The notes under the pieces were generated by a model. That model was not told the DNA's origin. It searched no databases and worked only from the letters and a program-made list of their open reading frames with translations. This document shows, piece by piece, positions 6,596 through 12,969 of a stretch of 13,493 nt of DNA. Numbering within the stretch: the first letter of the stretch is position 1; every line of letters begins with the position of its first letter. Made by a program: the position numbers and the translations under genes. Origin of the DNA: Candidatus Gastranaerophilales bacterium (GTDB lineage Bacteria > Cyanobacteriota > Vampirovibrionia > Gastranaerophilales > Gastranaerophilaceae); the NCBI GenBank assembly GCA_905235825.1, contig CAJONH010000207.1, positions 1 to 13,493 of the forward strand. The letters run 5' to 3'.

Positions 6596-7546
6596 TTAAA
6601 ACATCCCTTTTTTTCTGAAATAGAAAACTGCAGCACAAGAAAGTACAACAGAAAAAGCAACGACAATAATAAATCCGTTTACATCATCCCCATAAGGCAC
6701 ACGAACATTCATTCCCCATAAACCGCCAATCATTGTAGGTATGGACATAATAATCGTAATTGCCGCCAAAAACTTCATTATCTGGTTTAAGTTATTATTA
6801 ATTATTGAAGCAAAACCCTCCATCATTGCTTCAAGAATCATTCTGTGCATATCAACCATTTCAATAGCCTGTTTTGTATCAATAATAACATCTTCCAATA
6901 AATCAATATCTTCTTCCGTATTTTTTATATATTTTGTTGATGCCGAATTAGCCATTCTGAGAAGTTTTTGCAAAACTATATCATTATCTTTTAGTGCTGT
7001 TGAAAAATATACAAGAGTTTTCTGTATTTCCATTAATTGAAATAATGCTTTGTTATTCGTAGCCTTTTGAAGTTCTTCTTCAATATTTTCCGAAGTTCTG
7101 TTAATAATATCCAAATATTTTAAATAGAATTTAACACTTCTGTATAAAATTTTAAGCATAAATTCCGTTTTATTTCTTGTATCAAACGAATAAGCCGTAT
7201 TTTCATTAAAAGAGGATAAAATATTATTATCTTTTGAACAAACGGTAATAATTGAAGTCGGAGTGTAAATAATACCCAGAGGCAATGTATCAAAACATCC
7301 GTCTTCGGTCATAATAGGCAGATTTGTAATTATAAGGATATTTCCGTCTTCTATTTCAATACGGGATCTTTCATCCAAGTCCAAAGAATTCAACAGGAAA
7401 TCTTCATCAAGCCCTAATACTAACGATACTTGTTTTATTTCTTCTTCATTAGGAGAAATAAGACTGAACCATGAACCTGATACAGCTTCACTTATACTTA
7501 ATCTGTTAAGTTGTTTGTTATCTTCCGACTTAAGTATTTTAATCAT
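6596..7546 (-). CDS. corA: CorA-family divalent metal (magnesium) transporter
   Basis: This 316-residue protein has the CorA layout: a large cytoplasmic N-terminal domain, a long helix, then two membrane segments at the C-terminus. The first (about residues 259-277) ends in the family's signature GMN motif at 278-280 ('GGLWGMNVRVP'). The second spans about 291-309 and is followed by the basic tail 'RKKGMF'. The helix before TM1 ('LEDVIIDTKQAIEMVDMHRMILEAMMEG') is also typical. CorA proteins are homopentameric Mg2+/Co2+/Ni2+ channels of the cytoplasmic membrane. The ATG is preceded by AAGGAT. This is the first gene of the minus-strand operon that continues with the receiver-like and TIM-barrel genes. 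A small inverted repeat overlaps its ribosome binding site. A more distant branch with another ion preference is possible. Confidence 0.92.
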   Translation of the reverse strand: MIKILKSEDNKQLNRLSISEAVSGSWFSLISPNEEEIKQVSLVLGLDEDFLLNSLDLDERSRIEIEDGNILIITNLPIMTEDGCFDTLPLGIIYTPTSIITVCSKDNNILSSFNENTAYSFDTRNKTEFMLKILYRSVKFYLKYLDIINRTSENIEEELQKATNNKALFQLMEIQKTLVYFSTALKDNDIVLQKLLRMANSASTKYIKNTEEDIDLLEDVIIDTKQAIEMVDMHRMILEAMMEGFASIINNNLNQIMKFLAAITIIMSIPTMIGGLWGMNVRVPYGDDVNGFIIVVAFSVVLSCAAVFYFRKKGMF

Positions 7547-7547
7547 A

Positions 7548-7573
7548 ATTTAATCCTTACATAAAGATTAAAT
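7548..7573 (-). promoter_or_regulatory. Inverted repeat over the corA ribosome binding site
   Basis: A perfect 8-bp inverted repeat (ATTTAATC at 7548-7555, GATTAAAT at 7566-7573) with a 10-base spacer lies directly before corA. In the corA mRNA its 3' arm sits between and partly over the Shine-Dalgarno sequence (AAGGAT) and the start codon, so it could hide the site. A third GATTAAAT lies at 7647-7654. The stem has only one G-C pair and would be weak, so a protein-binding site or chance is equally possible. Confidence 0.25.
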
Positions 7574-7680
7574 CATAAATTTCAGCTTTTTTAAAGTATT
7601 TTTCATTCATGAATATATTCCTTTTTGAAAGTGTAAATTGTATATAGATTAAATATAAAAAAATGAAATAAATCTTTACT

Positions 7681-7710
7681 TTAAAAAAAATTATCTTATG
7701 TTAATATAAT
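7681..7710 (+). promoter_or_regulatory. Candidate promoter of rimP-nusA
   Basis: A perfect TATAAT (7705-7710) lies upstream of the leader terminator. A weak TTAAAA (7681-7686) is placed 18 bases before it as a -35 candidate. Transcription would start near 7717, giving a leader of only about 50 nt made up almost entirely of the terminator hairpin and the ribosome binding site. A better -35 (TTGAAA at 7625-7630) has no good -10 at the right distance. Confidence 0.4.
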
Positions 7711-7722
7711 AATATGTTGATT

Positions 7723-7749
7723 AGAGAAACGGAAAACCGTTTCTTTTTT
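7723..7749 (+). terminator. Intrinsic terminator in the rimP-nusA leader (probable attenuator)
   Basis: AGAAACGG (7725-7732) pairs perfectly with CCGTTTCT (7737-7744) around an AAAA loop. It can extend by a G-U and an A-U pair, and a run of T ends at 7749. The T-run is only on the plus-strand side, so it terminates rightward transcription. The nearest upstream gene, corA, is transcribed the other way, so there is no gene for this terminator to end. Six bases later comes the rimP Shine-Dalgarno sequence. This is the layout of a transcription attenuator. In Bacillus subtilis, NusA is known to stimulate termination in the leader of its own operon. Confidence 0.8.
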
Positions 7750-7768
7750 ATTTAAAAGGAGGTTAATT

Positions 7769-8302
7769 TTGAAAAAGGATAAAAATCATAAAATTCAGCC
7801 TGATGAAAATACTTCTTTTGAATATGTTAATAAACGTGAGCTTATGGAAAAACTTACTCCGTTAATAGATAATACACTTATGAGATTTGGTCTTATTCCC
7901 GTTGAAACCGAGCTTGTTAAAGAAAATCACAAATGGTTTCTTCGTATTTTTATTTATTCTCAAGAAAGAGAAGTTAATCTCGATGATTGTGAGCATGTAT
8001 CAAGAAGTTTATCCGATTTTTTAGAGGAACTTATTCCTTTTAAATATAATCTTGAAGTAAGTTCTCCGGGGTTAGAACGAAAAATTAAATCCGATAAAGA
8101 ATATTTGATTTTTAAAGGCAGAGATATAAATATTAAACTGAAAGAAAGTATTGATGAATCGGGAGAAAAACAATTTGTCGCAAAAATAGTCGACTTTGAC
8201 GAAAATGAAGGCTTGACCATATATACATATAAAGATAAAAAAGAATTTGTAATAAAAAAAGATAATATTGTATCAGCAAAATTATATACAAGCGAAATAT
8301 AG
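7769..8302 (+). CDS. rimP: Ribosome maturation factor RimP
   Basis: This 177-residue protein is RimP, which binds the free 30S subunit and helps late assembly of the small ribosomal subunit. The diagnostic motif 'LEVSSPGLERKI' is present, preceded by 'VNLDDCEHVSRSLSDFLEE'. The N-terminal alpha/beta domain has 'GLIPVETELVKENHKWFLRIFI', and the C-terminal SH3-like barrel ends with 'FVIKKDNIVSAKLYT'. The start is TTG, chosen because a perfect AAAGGAGGT (7755-7763) lies at ideal spacing; the next ATG would remove the N-terminal helix. A ~22-residue polar N-terminal extension precedes the conserved domain. It is the first gene of a two-gene operon with nusA, whose ribosome binding site overlaps the rimP stop codon. 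A leader terminator just upstream suggests control by attenuation. Confidence 0.96.
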   Translation: MKKDKNHKIQPDENTSFEYVNKRELMEKLTPLIDNTLMRFGLIPVETELVKENHKWFLRIFIYSQEREVNLDDCEHVSRSLSDFLEELIPFKYNLEVSSPGLERKIKSDKEYLIFKGRDINIKLKESIDESGEKQFVAKIVDFDENEGLTIYTYKDKKEFVIKKDNIVSAKLYTSEI

Positions 8303-8313
8303 GAGAAGGTAAA

Positions 8314-9576
8314 ATGATAAAAATAGGAAAAGAATTGTTCGAGGCTTGTGAAGAACTGGAAAGAGAAAAAGGAATAACTAAGGATGTTATTATTGCTTCA
8401 TTATGCGATGCAATGGTTACTGCTTATAAAAAACATATAAAACAAAAAGAAGTTCCGAATGCGGAAGCAATTTTAGATGAACAGTCGGGTGAAATAGGTG
8501 TTTTCAGAACAAAACTTGTTGTTGAAGAAGTTCAAGACCCTGATTTGGAAATATCGCTTGAAGATGCAAAAGAAATAGATGATGAAGTTGAATTGGAAGA
8601 TGAAGTTAAAATAGAAGTTACTCCCGAAAACTTCGGAAGAATTGCCGCTCAAAGTGCTAAACAGGTTATTACGCAGAGAATTCGTGAAGCCGAAAGAAAT
8701 TTGGTATTAAATGAATTTCTTGAAAAGAAAGGTACTTTAACCACAGGTATTATTCAAAGAATGGAGCATCGCAACGTAATTGTTAATATCGGAAAAACTG
8801 ATGCAATTATGCCGCCAAAAGAACAAATACCGGGTGAATATTATAAACCGGGTACAAGAATAAGAGTTTTTGTATTAAACGTAAAAGAAACTTCAAGACT
8901 TCCTCAGGTTATTGTTTCTCACGCTCACGCCGAAATAGTAAGAGAACTGTTTGAACTCGAAGTTCCCGAAATTGAAGACGGAATTGTAGAAATTAAATCT
9001 ATATCAAGAGAAGCAGGCTACAGAACTAAAATTGCAGTTACAAGCAATGACCCCGAAGTTGATTCCATCGGTGCTTGCGTAGGTCCAAGAGGAAGCAGAA
9101 TACAGACAATTATCGGCGAACTAAAAAATGAAAAAATTGATATTATTAAATATTCCGATAATCCCGTAGAATATATAGTTAATGCCCTTTCTCCCGCAAG
9201 AATTGTTTCTGTTGATATATTAGCAGATGATGAATATTCTAAAGAAGCATTTGTTATAGTTCCTGATGACCAACTAAGCCTTGCAATAGGTCGTGACGGT
9301 CAAAATGTAAGACTTGCACATAAATTAACAGGCTGGAAAATAGATATTAAGAGTGAATCTCAAGCAGCTAAAATGGAATATGCTCCTCAGCCTTCCCGTC
9401 AGGAAGAAGTTGAAGAAGACAACGAGGAAGCTGATGAACAAGCTGATGAACAAGTTGATGAAATAGCTGAAGAAATTCGTGAAGAAGAAGAATATGCTGT
9501 TGATGAAGATGACTTTGAAACAGAAGAAACTTCAGAAGAAACTTCAGAAGAAACAGAAGAAGCTGTTGAAGAATAA
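8314..9576 (+). CDS. nusA: Transcription termination/antitermination factor NusA
   Basis: This 420-residue protein has the full bacterial NusA core: the RNA-polymerase-binding N-terminal domain (about 1-125), an S1 domain (about 135-200, 'GIIQRMEHRNVIVNIGKTDAIMPPKEQ'-like), KH1 with the GPRG loop ('GACVGPRGSRIQTI') and KH2 with GRDG ('LSLAIGRDGQNVRLAHKL'). NusA binds RNA polymerase and nascent RNA and tunes pausing, intrinsic termination and antitermination. Instead of the C-terminal acidic repeat domains of E. coli NusA there is a ~55-residue, very Glu/Asp-rich tail with short tandem repeats. AGGAG at 8301-8305 gives the ATG good spacing. infB, usually downstream, is absent: an inverted-repeat element and a convergent gene follow. 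Its expression may be self-limited through the leader terminator. Confidence 0.97.
   Translation: MIKIGKELFEACEELEREKGITKDVIIASLCDAMVTAYKKHIKQKEVPNAEAILDEQSGEIGVFRTKLVVEEVQDPDLEISLEDAKEIDDEVELEDEVKIEVTPENFGRIAAQSAKQVITQRIREAERNLVLNEFLEKKGTLTTGIIQRMEHRNVIVNIGKTDAIMPPKEQIPGEYYKPGTRIRVFVLNVKETSRLPQVIVSHAHAEIVRELFELEVPEIEDGIVEIKSISREAGYRTKIAVTSNDPEVDSIGACVGPRGSRIQTIIGELKNEKIDIIKYSDNPVEYIVNALSPARIVSVDILADDEYSKEAFVIVPDDQLSLAIGRDGQNVRLAHKLTGWKIDIKSESQAAKMEYAPQPSRQEEVEEDNEEADEQADEQVDEIAEEIREEEEYAVDEDDFETEETSEETSEETEEAVEE
9430..9552 (+). repeat. 12-bp tandem repeats coding the acidic NusA tail
   Basis: Two exact copies of GCTGATGAACAA (9430-9441, 9442-9453) are followed by a degenerate third, encoding Ala-Asp-Glu-Gln repeats. 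Further on, two exact copies of ACTTCAGAAGAA (9529-9540, 9541-9552) encode Thr-Ser-Glu-Glu. Each unit is four codons, so slippage would change the tail length without a frameshift. Confidence 0.75.
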
Positions 9577-9591
9577 TTTCTAATATATACA

Positions 9592-9756
9592 AAAAAGGGC
9601 TGTCTAGAAAGTCTGATTTTTGAGTTCCTTCGGCTTGCAGCCTCAGGATGACGTATTGTCTAAAATTCAATTGCAGCAGTCATTCTGAACCGGCAGCATT
9701 TTAGGGCGAAGAATCCCTTATTTGTCAAAAATCAGATTTTTTAGACAGCCCTTTTT
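9592..9756. repeat. MITE-like element with 32-bp terminal inverted repeats
   Basis: The arms (9592-9623 and 9725-9756) begin AAAAAGGGCTGTCT and pair over 32 bp with two mismatches. The ~100-bp interior is itself partly palindromic: a GGATGAC-containing segment near 9645 faces GTCATTCTGAAC near 9678, followed by GCGAAGAATCCC. The interior is clearly richer in G+C than the surrounding DNA. It encodes no protein. Size, long terminal repeats and an intergenic site are typical of a miniature inverted-repeat transposable element; the GGGCTGTCT ends resemble those of some IS families (IS1182-like is my guess). I see no certain target duplication. The right end reaches into the stop codon of the HNH gene. 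Confidence 0.75.
9592..9756. terminator. Probable two-way terminator formed by the inverted repeat
   Basis: The G/C-containing base of the stem is flanked by T-runs on both strands: TTTTT at 9752-9756 for rightward transcripts from nusA, and the complement of AAAAAA at 9591-9596 for leftward transcripts from the HNH gene. It lies between these two convergent genes, and no other terminator is visible there. The loop is unusually large (~100 nt, partly self-paired). Confidence 0.5.
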
Positions 9757-11380
9757 AATTTTTTACAAGAATAAACTGAAATTTTTGATTTTTTTGTCTT
9801 GTTAAATCACTTATTGTTTGTTCGAGAATTGATATTTCAGCTTCTAATGATTTTATTTGACGAGGTATTTTTAAATCATTTTCTTTTTTTGATATTCGTT
9901 TTATTTTCTCATTTAATAAATTTAATTCTTTTATAGCTTCAACTTCATCATATTCACATACCTGCACTTCATAAGAACTGATTTTTTTCCTTAAAACATT
10001 AATCATTTCAGTTTCCTGGATTTTTAATTCTGAATTGATTTCATTTTTTAGTTTTTCTTTTTCTTCTAAATTTTTACGTTCTCTTTTTAAAGATGAAAAA
10101 ACAGATAAAACAGCTTCTAATTTTTGTTTTTCAGTCTGCATTTTTTCCATCGGAGGAAATTCCGAATTGAGTTTTTCAAGTCGAGATAAAATATCAGAAC
10201 GATTATCCTCTTGTGTCTTTATACTTAATGATAAATTTTCAAGTATTTGTTTTAATTCCGCAATTTTTTGTTCGGTATTTTCCTGTTCACTTTTTTGTTG
10301 AGATTTATTCTTTTTGTGATTTTTTTGCGGATTTCTAATTTGATTAATGGCAATGCTTGTGTTTTGCCGCCTTTCTCTTAATGCACTAATGGCAGTTTCG
10401 GTATTAACAAGAAAATTCATAAGATACTCTCTTGTTTGCAATGCACAAAATTCAGAATCTTGACTTAATACAATTAACTTTTCTTCTAATTCGGAAATTT
10501 CATTTCTTTTCCTCTGAATATCCTTTCTTATATTTTCTATAGAATCGTCAATTTGTGCTTTTAATCCGTCAATTCTGTAATCAATAGATTTAAGATTGTT
10601 CACGGCAGCTTCTCTTTGTAATAATAAACGCTGAAATGATTTTAAAATATTATCAGCAGATAAACGCTGATTTACACCGGACTGACTGTTTGCTAAAACT
10701 CCTGCAGCTGCATATTGAAATTTATCCTTTGGCATATTGCGTTCTATAGATGGAAACATTGCGTGAAATTCACTAAACGACATACCTTTCTTTAAATCGT
10801 GATTGCAACAGTAGCATGCTTCAACAAGATTAATATCGGCATGGGTATTTTCTTCTTTTTTGTTTTGAGGCGAAACATGGTCAATCGTTCTCAATAGAGG
10901 ATGCATATTTTTTGTTAAAAGCGTTAACTCATCCTCTGACATTTGCGGATACATTTGTTCAAGAATTGCATCACCTTTCAAAAAAGTTTTTTTAATCGAA
11001 ATATCAAGAAATTTTTTGAAAAATTCTATTTCTTCACTATTCTCCATACGTTTAGCCAGTTCAATTTCTTCCGAATACTTCGCTCCGTCAAGTTTTTCAA
11101 GAATACTTTTAATTTTTCCCTGCAATCTTTCCGATTTAAGCTGGAGCATTTCTTTTGCTATACTTTCAAGCTGTTTTTCGGTATAAACTTTACATCCGCA
11201 ATAAGCACAATGGTTTGTCGGATTTTTTATACTGTCGGAATCATATTTTTTAGAGGAAAAACTTATAATATCACTATTTAATCCGTTATTAAAATCAAAT
11301 GAAATGTTTCTGTTATTATTAACATTTGTTCGTATAGGAATAATATTCAATAAATTCGTGCTGGCAGTCTGTATTTTCAA
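9755..11380 (-). CDS. HNH/zinc-ribbon coiled-coil protein of unknown role
   Basis: This 541-residue protein has a split HNH-nuclease-like core: 'CAYCG' (C58, C61), then ~100 mostly helical residues, 'TIDHVSP' (D167-H168), N184 and 'ACYCCNHDLKKG' (C189, C192, N193). This is the C-x2-C...DH...N...C-x2-CN pattern of HNH endonucleases with an insertion after the first zinc knuckle. From about residue 250 to the end it is long coiled coil, broken by a Lys/Gln/Asn-rich stretch near 350-370. The first ~45 residues are low-complexity and Asn/Ser-rich, ending 'DIISFSSKK'. The start appears to be TTG: no in-frame ATG lies upstream before a stop. A five-codon ORF (ATG at 11394) ends across this TTG. It may be a lineage-specific structural or nuclease protein; function is unknown. 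Confidence 0.72.
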   Translation of the reverse strand: MKIQTASTNLLNIIPIRTNVNNNRNISFDFNNGLNSDIISFSSKKYDSDSIKNPTNHCAYCGCKVYTEKQLESIAKEMLQLKSERLQGKIKSILEKLDGAKYSEEIELAKRMENSEEIEFFKKFLDISIKKTFLKGDAILEQMYPQMSEDELTLLTKNMHPLLRTIDHVSPQNKKEENTHADINLVEACYCCNHDLKKGMSFSEFHAMFPSIERNMPKDKFQYAAAGVLANSQSGVNQRLSADNILKSFQRLLLQREAAVNNLKSIDYRIDGLKAQIDDSIENIRKDIQRKRNEISELEEKLIVLSQDSEFCALQTREYLMNFLVNTETAISALRERRQNTSIAINQIRNPQKNHKKNKSQQKSEQENTEQKIAELKQILENLSLSIKTQEDNRSDILSRLEKLNSEFPPMEKMQTEKQKLEAVLSVFSSLKRERKNLEEKEKLKNEINSELKIQETEMINVLRKKISSYEVQVCEYDEVEAIKELNLLNEKIKRISKKENDLKIPRQIKSLEAEISILEQTISDLTRQKNQKFQFILVKN

Positions 11381-11399
11381 AATTCGGCTTTCATATTAG

Positions 11400-11427
11400 G
11401 TTATACTTTCTAACAAAAAACGTAAAA
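11400..11427 (-). promoter_or_regulatory. Candidate promoter of the HNH gene
   Basis: On the minus strand, TTTTAC (plus 11422-11427) and TATAAC (plus 11400-11405) are 16 bases apart. Transcription would start near 11393, about a dozen bases before the proposed TTG start. The gap 11381-11481 holds nothing else that I recognise. The evidence is weak in such AT-rich DNA. Confidence 0.3.
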
Positions 11428-11481
11428 TATTTTTTTGCCAGTACAAAATATATTTTTTATAACTTTTACTATATTTCGGGC

Positions 11482-11526
11482 AAAAAAAAAGCTGATTTAA
11501 AATTAATTAAATCAGCTTTTTTTTTT
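11482..11526 (-). terminator. Intrinsic terminator after the WG-repeat gene
   Basis: GCTGATTTAA (11491-11500) pairs perfectly with TTAAATCAGC (11507-11516). The stem is flanked by nine A on the left and ten T on the right. For leftward transcripts the A-run becomes the U-tract, 5 bases after the stop codon of the WG-repeat gene. The symmetrical form would also work on the plus strand. It separates the WG-repeat gene from the HNH gene, which therefore needs its own promoter. Confidence 0.88.
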
Positions 11527-11530
11527 GTAA

Positions 11531-12913
11531 TTATTTTTGCTCAGCAGATATAAGAGCAGCAAATATTTCATTAGCTTTTTTCATATTGGAAATGTTAAAG
11601 CCATAACGTTTATATTCATAAGTTCCGTCATCAAAAACTTCAACTTCCCCAATCTTCTTATTATTAAATGAAACCATATAAATATTATCAAGATTGTTAT
11701 ATTCATATTTTCTCATCGGTGTATATACATTAATCTTTCCCTGATATCTTTTTGCCATAACATCGCCTTTTGCATTATATAACTTTGCACCATTATCATT
11801 AACGGCTGCAATTATTTCGTTAGAGTTAACTTTTTTTATTTTCAACATTTTATACTGAGGCGGTATTAACTCTTTACCTTTTCTTGTTTGCAGTCCCAAC
11901 TTTCCGTTATGACTAACTATATAATACGACTTTTTATTTAAAGTAATCACTTCTAAAGCATCATTATCTTTGTATGTTTCTTTAGCAATATTTTGATTTT
12001 GTTCTTTATTCTTTTCTTTTGGAATAGGACTGTAATCGGGAGTTTTAACCGTAATTTTTCTAACCATTGTAGGAATAGGATATTTTGCAACCTCTATAAC
12101 CGAATCCATTTCAGGAGAATAGTTAGTTGATACAATCGATGATTTTTTATATATTTTCGGTTGAACATCGCCTGTTTCAGTATTTCTTGCCATTGTAGGA
12201 ATAGGAAGTTCTTGAATTTCAGTATCAAGTACAACCGTTTCTGTAATATAAGCTGTTTCAACACCTGCCTGTACATCTTTCAAGGTTTCTCTATATTCTT
12301 TTAATGCAGGATTTAAATTTCTTACAACAGAAGATCCGTATGTTGTTTTATCAATTGAACGGAAATCACTTCCTGATACAATTCTTCCGTCGTTATAAAA
12401 AACATTATATTTTTTTTCAGATTTACCGATAAAATATTCGGTTCCGTCATATTGAGTAACACAAACTCTTTCATATTCAGCCGGAATTATAACTTTCCCC
12501 TTCTTGTCGGTTATACCGAATTTTTCATTTTTTCTGACTTTTAAATATTTATTGTCAATGATGTAGATATCATCAAAATTAGATAAAAAAGTATCTTTTG
12601 TTACAAGGTTCATATAACCTATCATTTCGTCAGATTTTATTTTATACTCGAAATCATTATTTTTAGCAAATTTAGAAATACCATCCAAAACAGGCTTCAC
12701 AATATATTGTTTATTTTTTTTATCCCAAACTCCAAACTTATTAGCCTTTTTGAATATCTTAATTTGTGAAGTTTCATAAACGGTAATCTCAGATGTATTT
12801 CCCGCAGATTTTACGGCAGAAGCACTGCCCGTATTTACTTGAACAGCTTCAGCTCCCGTTGTATAGAACATAAATATAAAAACTAAAATCGAATAAATAA
12901 TTATCTTTTTCAT
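11531..12913 (-). CDS. Secreted WG-repeat protein
   Basis: This 460-residue protein starts with a Sec signal peptide (basic 'MKK', hydrophobic residues 4-19, likely cleavage after 'AEA' at 23), so it is exported. Several WG-type beta repeats follow: 'KKANKFGVWDKKNKQYIVKP' near 55-74, 'KNEKFGITDKKGKVIIPAEY' near 128-147 and 'HNGKLGLQTRKGKELIPPQY' near 335-354, with weaker copies near 90-118 and 366-390. WG repeats form beta structures of poorly known, mostly binding function. A central proline-rich linker repeats PIPTM (237-241, 279-283) and YSP. The ATG at 12913 is chosen because AAGGAG precedes it and the signal peptide begins there; the frame is open 23 codons further upstream, but those codons have no matching site. 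The gene ends in a strong terminator. The TOPRIM gene lies 56 nt upstream on the same strand. Confidence 0.85.
   Translation of the reverse strand: MKKIIIYSILVFIFMFYTTGAEAVQVNTGSASAVKSAGNTSEITVYETSQIKIFKKANKFGVWDKKNKQYIVKPVLDGISKFAKNNDFEYKIKSDEMIGYMNLVTKDTFLSNFDDIYIIDNKYLKVRKNEKFGITDKKGKVIIPAEYERVCVTQYDGTEYFIGKSEKKYNVFYNDGRIVSGSDFRSIDKTTYGSSVVRNLNPALKEYRETLKDVQAGVETAYITETVVLDTEIQELPIPTMARNTETGDVQPKIYKKSSIVSTNYSPEMDSVIEVAKYPIPTMVRKITVKTPDYSPIPKEKNKEQNQNIAKETYKDNDALEVITLNKKSYYIVSHNGKLGLQTRKGKELIPPQYKMLKIKKVNSNEIIAAVNDNGAKLYNAKGDVMAKRYQGKINVYTPMRKYEYNNLDNIYMVSFNNKKIGEVEVFDDGTYEYKRYGFNISNMKKANEIFAALISAEQK
12064..12206 (-). repeat. 17-bp direct repeat inside the WG-repeat gene
   Basis: CCATTGTAGGAATAGGA occurs exactly at 12064-12080 and 12190-12206, 126 bp (42 codons) apart and in frame. 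It encodes the PIPTM motifs. The neighbouring YSP segments are also repeated, which suggests an old internal duplication of the linker. Confidence 0.7.
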
Positions 12914-12939
12914 AATTTCTCCTTCACAATATATTGTTA

Positions 12940-12969
12940 ATAATATCACTTCTTTTAGGTTTTTGGCAA
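12940..12969 (-). promoter_or_regulatory. Candidate promoter of the WG-repeat gene
   Basis: On the minus strand, TTGCCA (plus 12964-12969) and TATTAT (plus 12940-12945) are separated by 18 bases, giving a start near 12933 and a leader of about 20 nt that holds the AAGGAG site. The -35 box directly follows the stop codon of the TOPRIM gene, so the WG-repeat gene may be transcribed on its own as well as by readthrough. Confidence 0.42.

Noticed and set aside
7723..7749. Leader hairpin as the terminator of an upstream gene
   Set aside because: No plus-strand gene lies between it and the divergent corA, and the T-run is absent on the minus side, so it cannot end corA-strand transcription.
9368..9670. 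Minus-strand ORF across the nusA tail and the inverted repeat
   Set aside because: Its Leu/Gln-rich body is the reverse of the acidic NusA repeats, and its first ~25 residues are a translation of the MITE-like repeat. There is no ribosome binding site.
10943..11281. Plus-strand Phe-rich ORF inside the HNH gene
   Set aside because: The Phe-rich product is the reverse of Lys/Glu codons. It has no ribosome binding site and covers the conserved zinc-ribbon frame.
11377..11394. Five-codon ORF (ATG AAA GCC GAA TTT TGA) overlapping the HNH start
   Set aside because: The stop overlaps the TTG start and could allow translational coupling, but the ORF has no clear ribosome binding site and may lie at the transcription start. 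Too short to call a gene.
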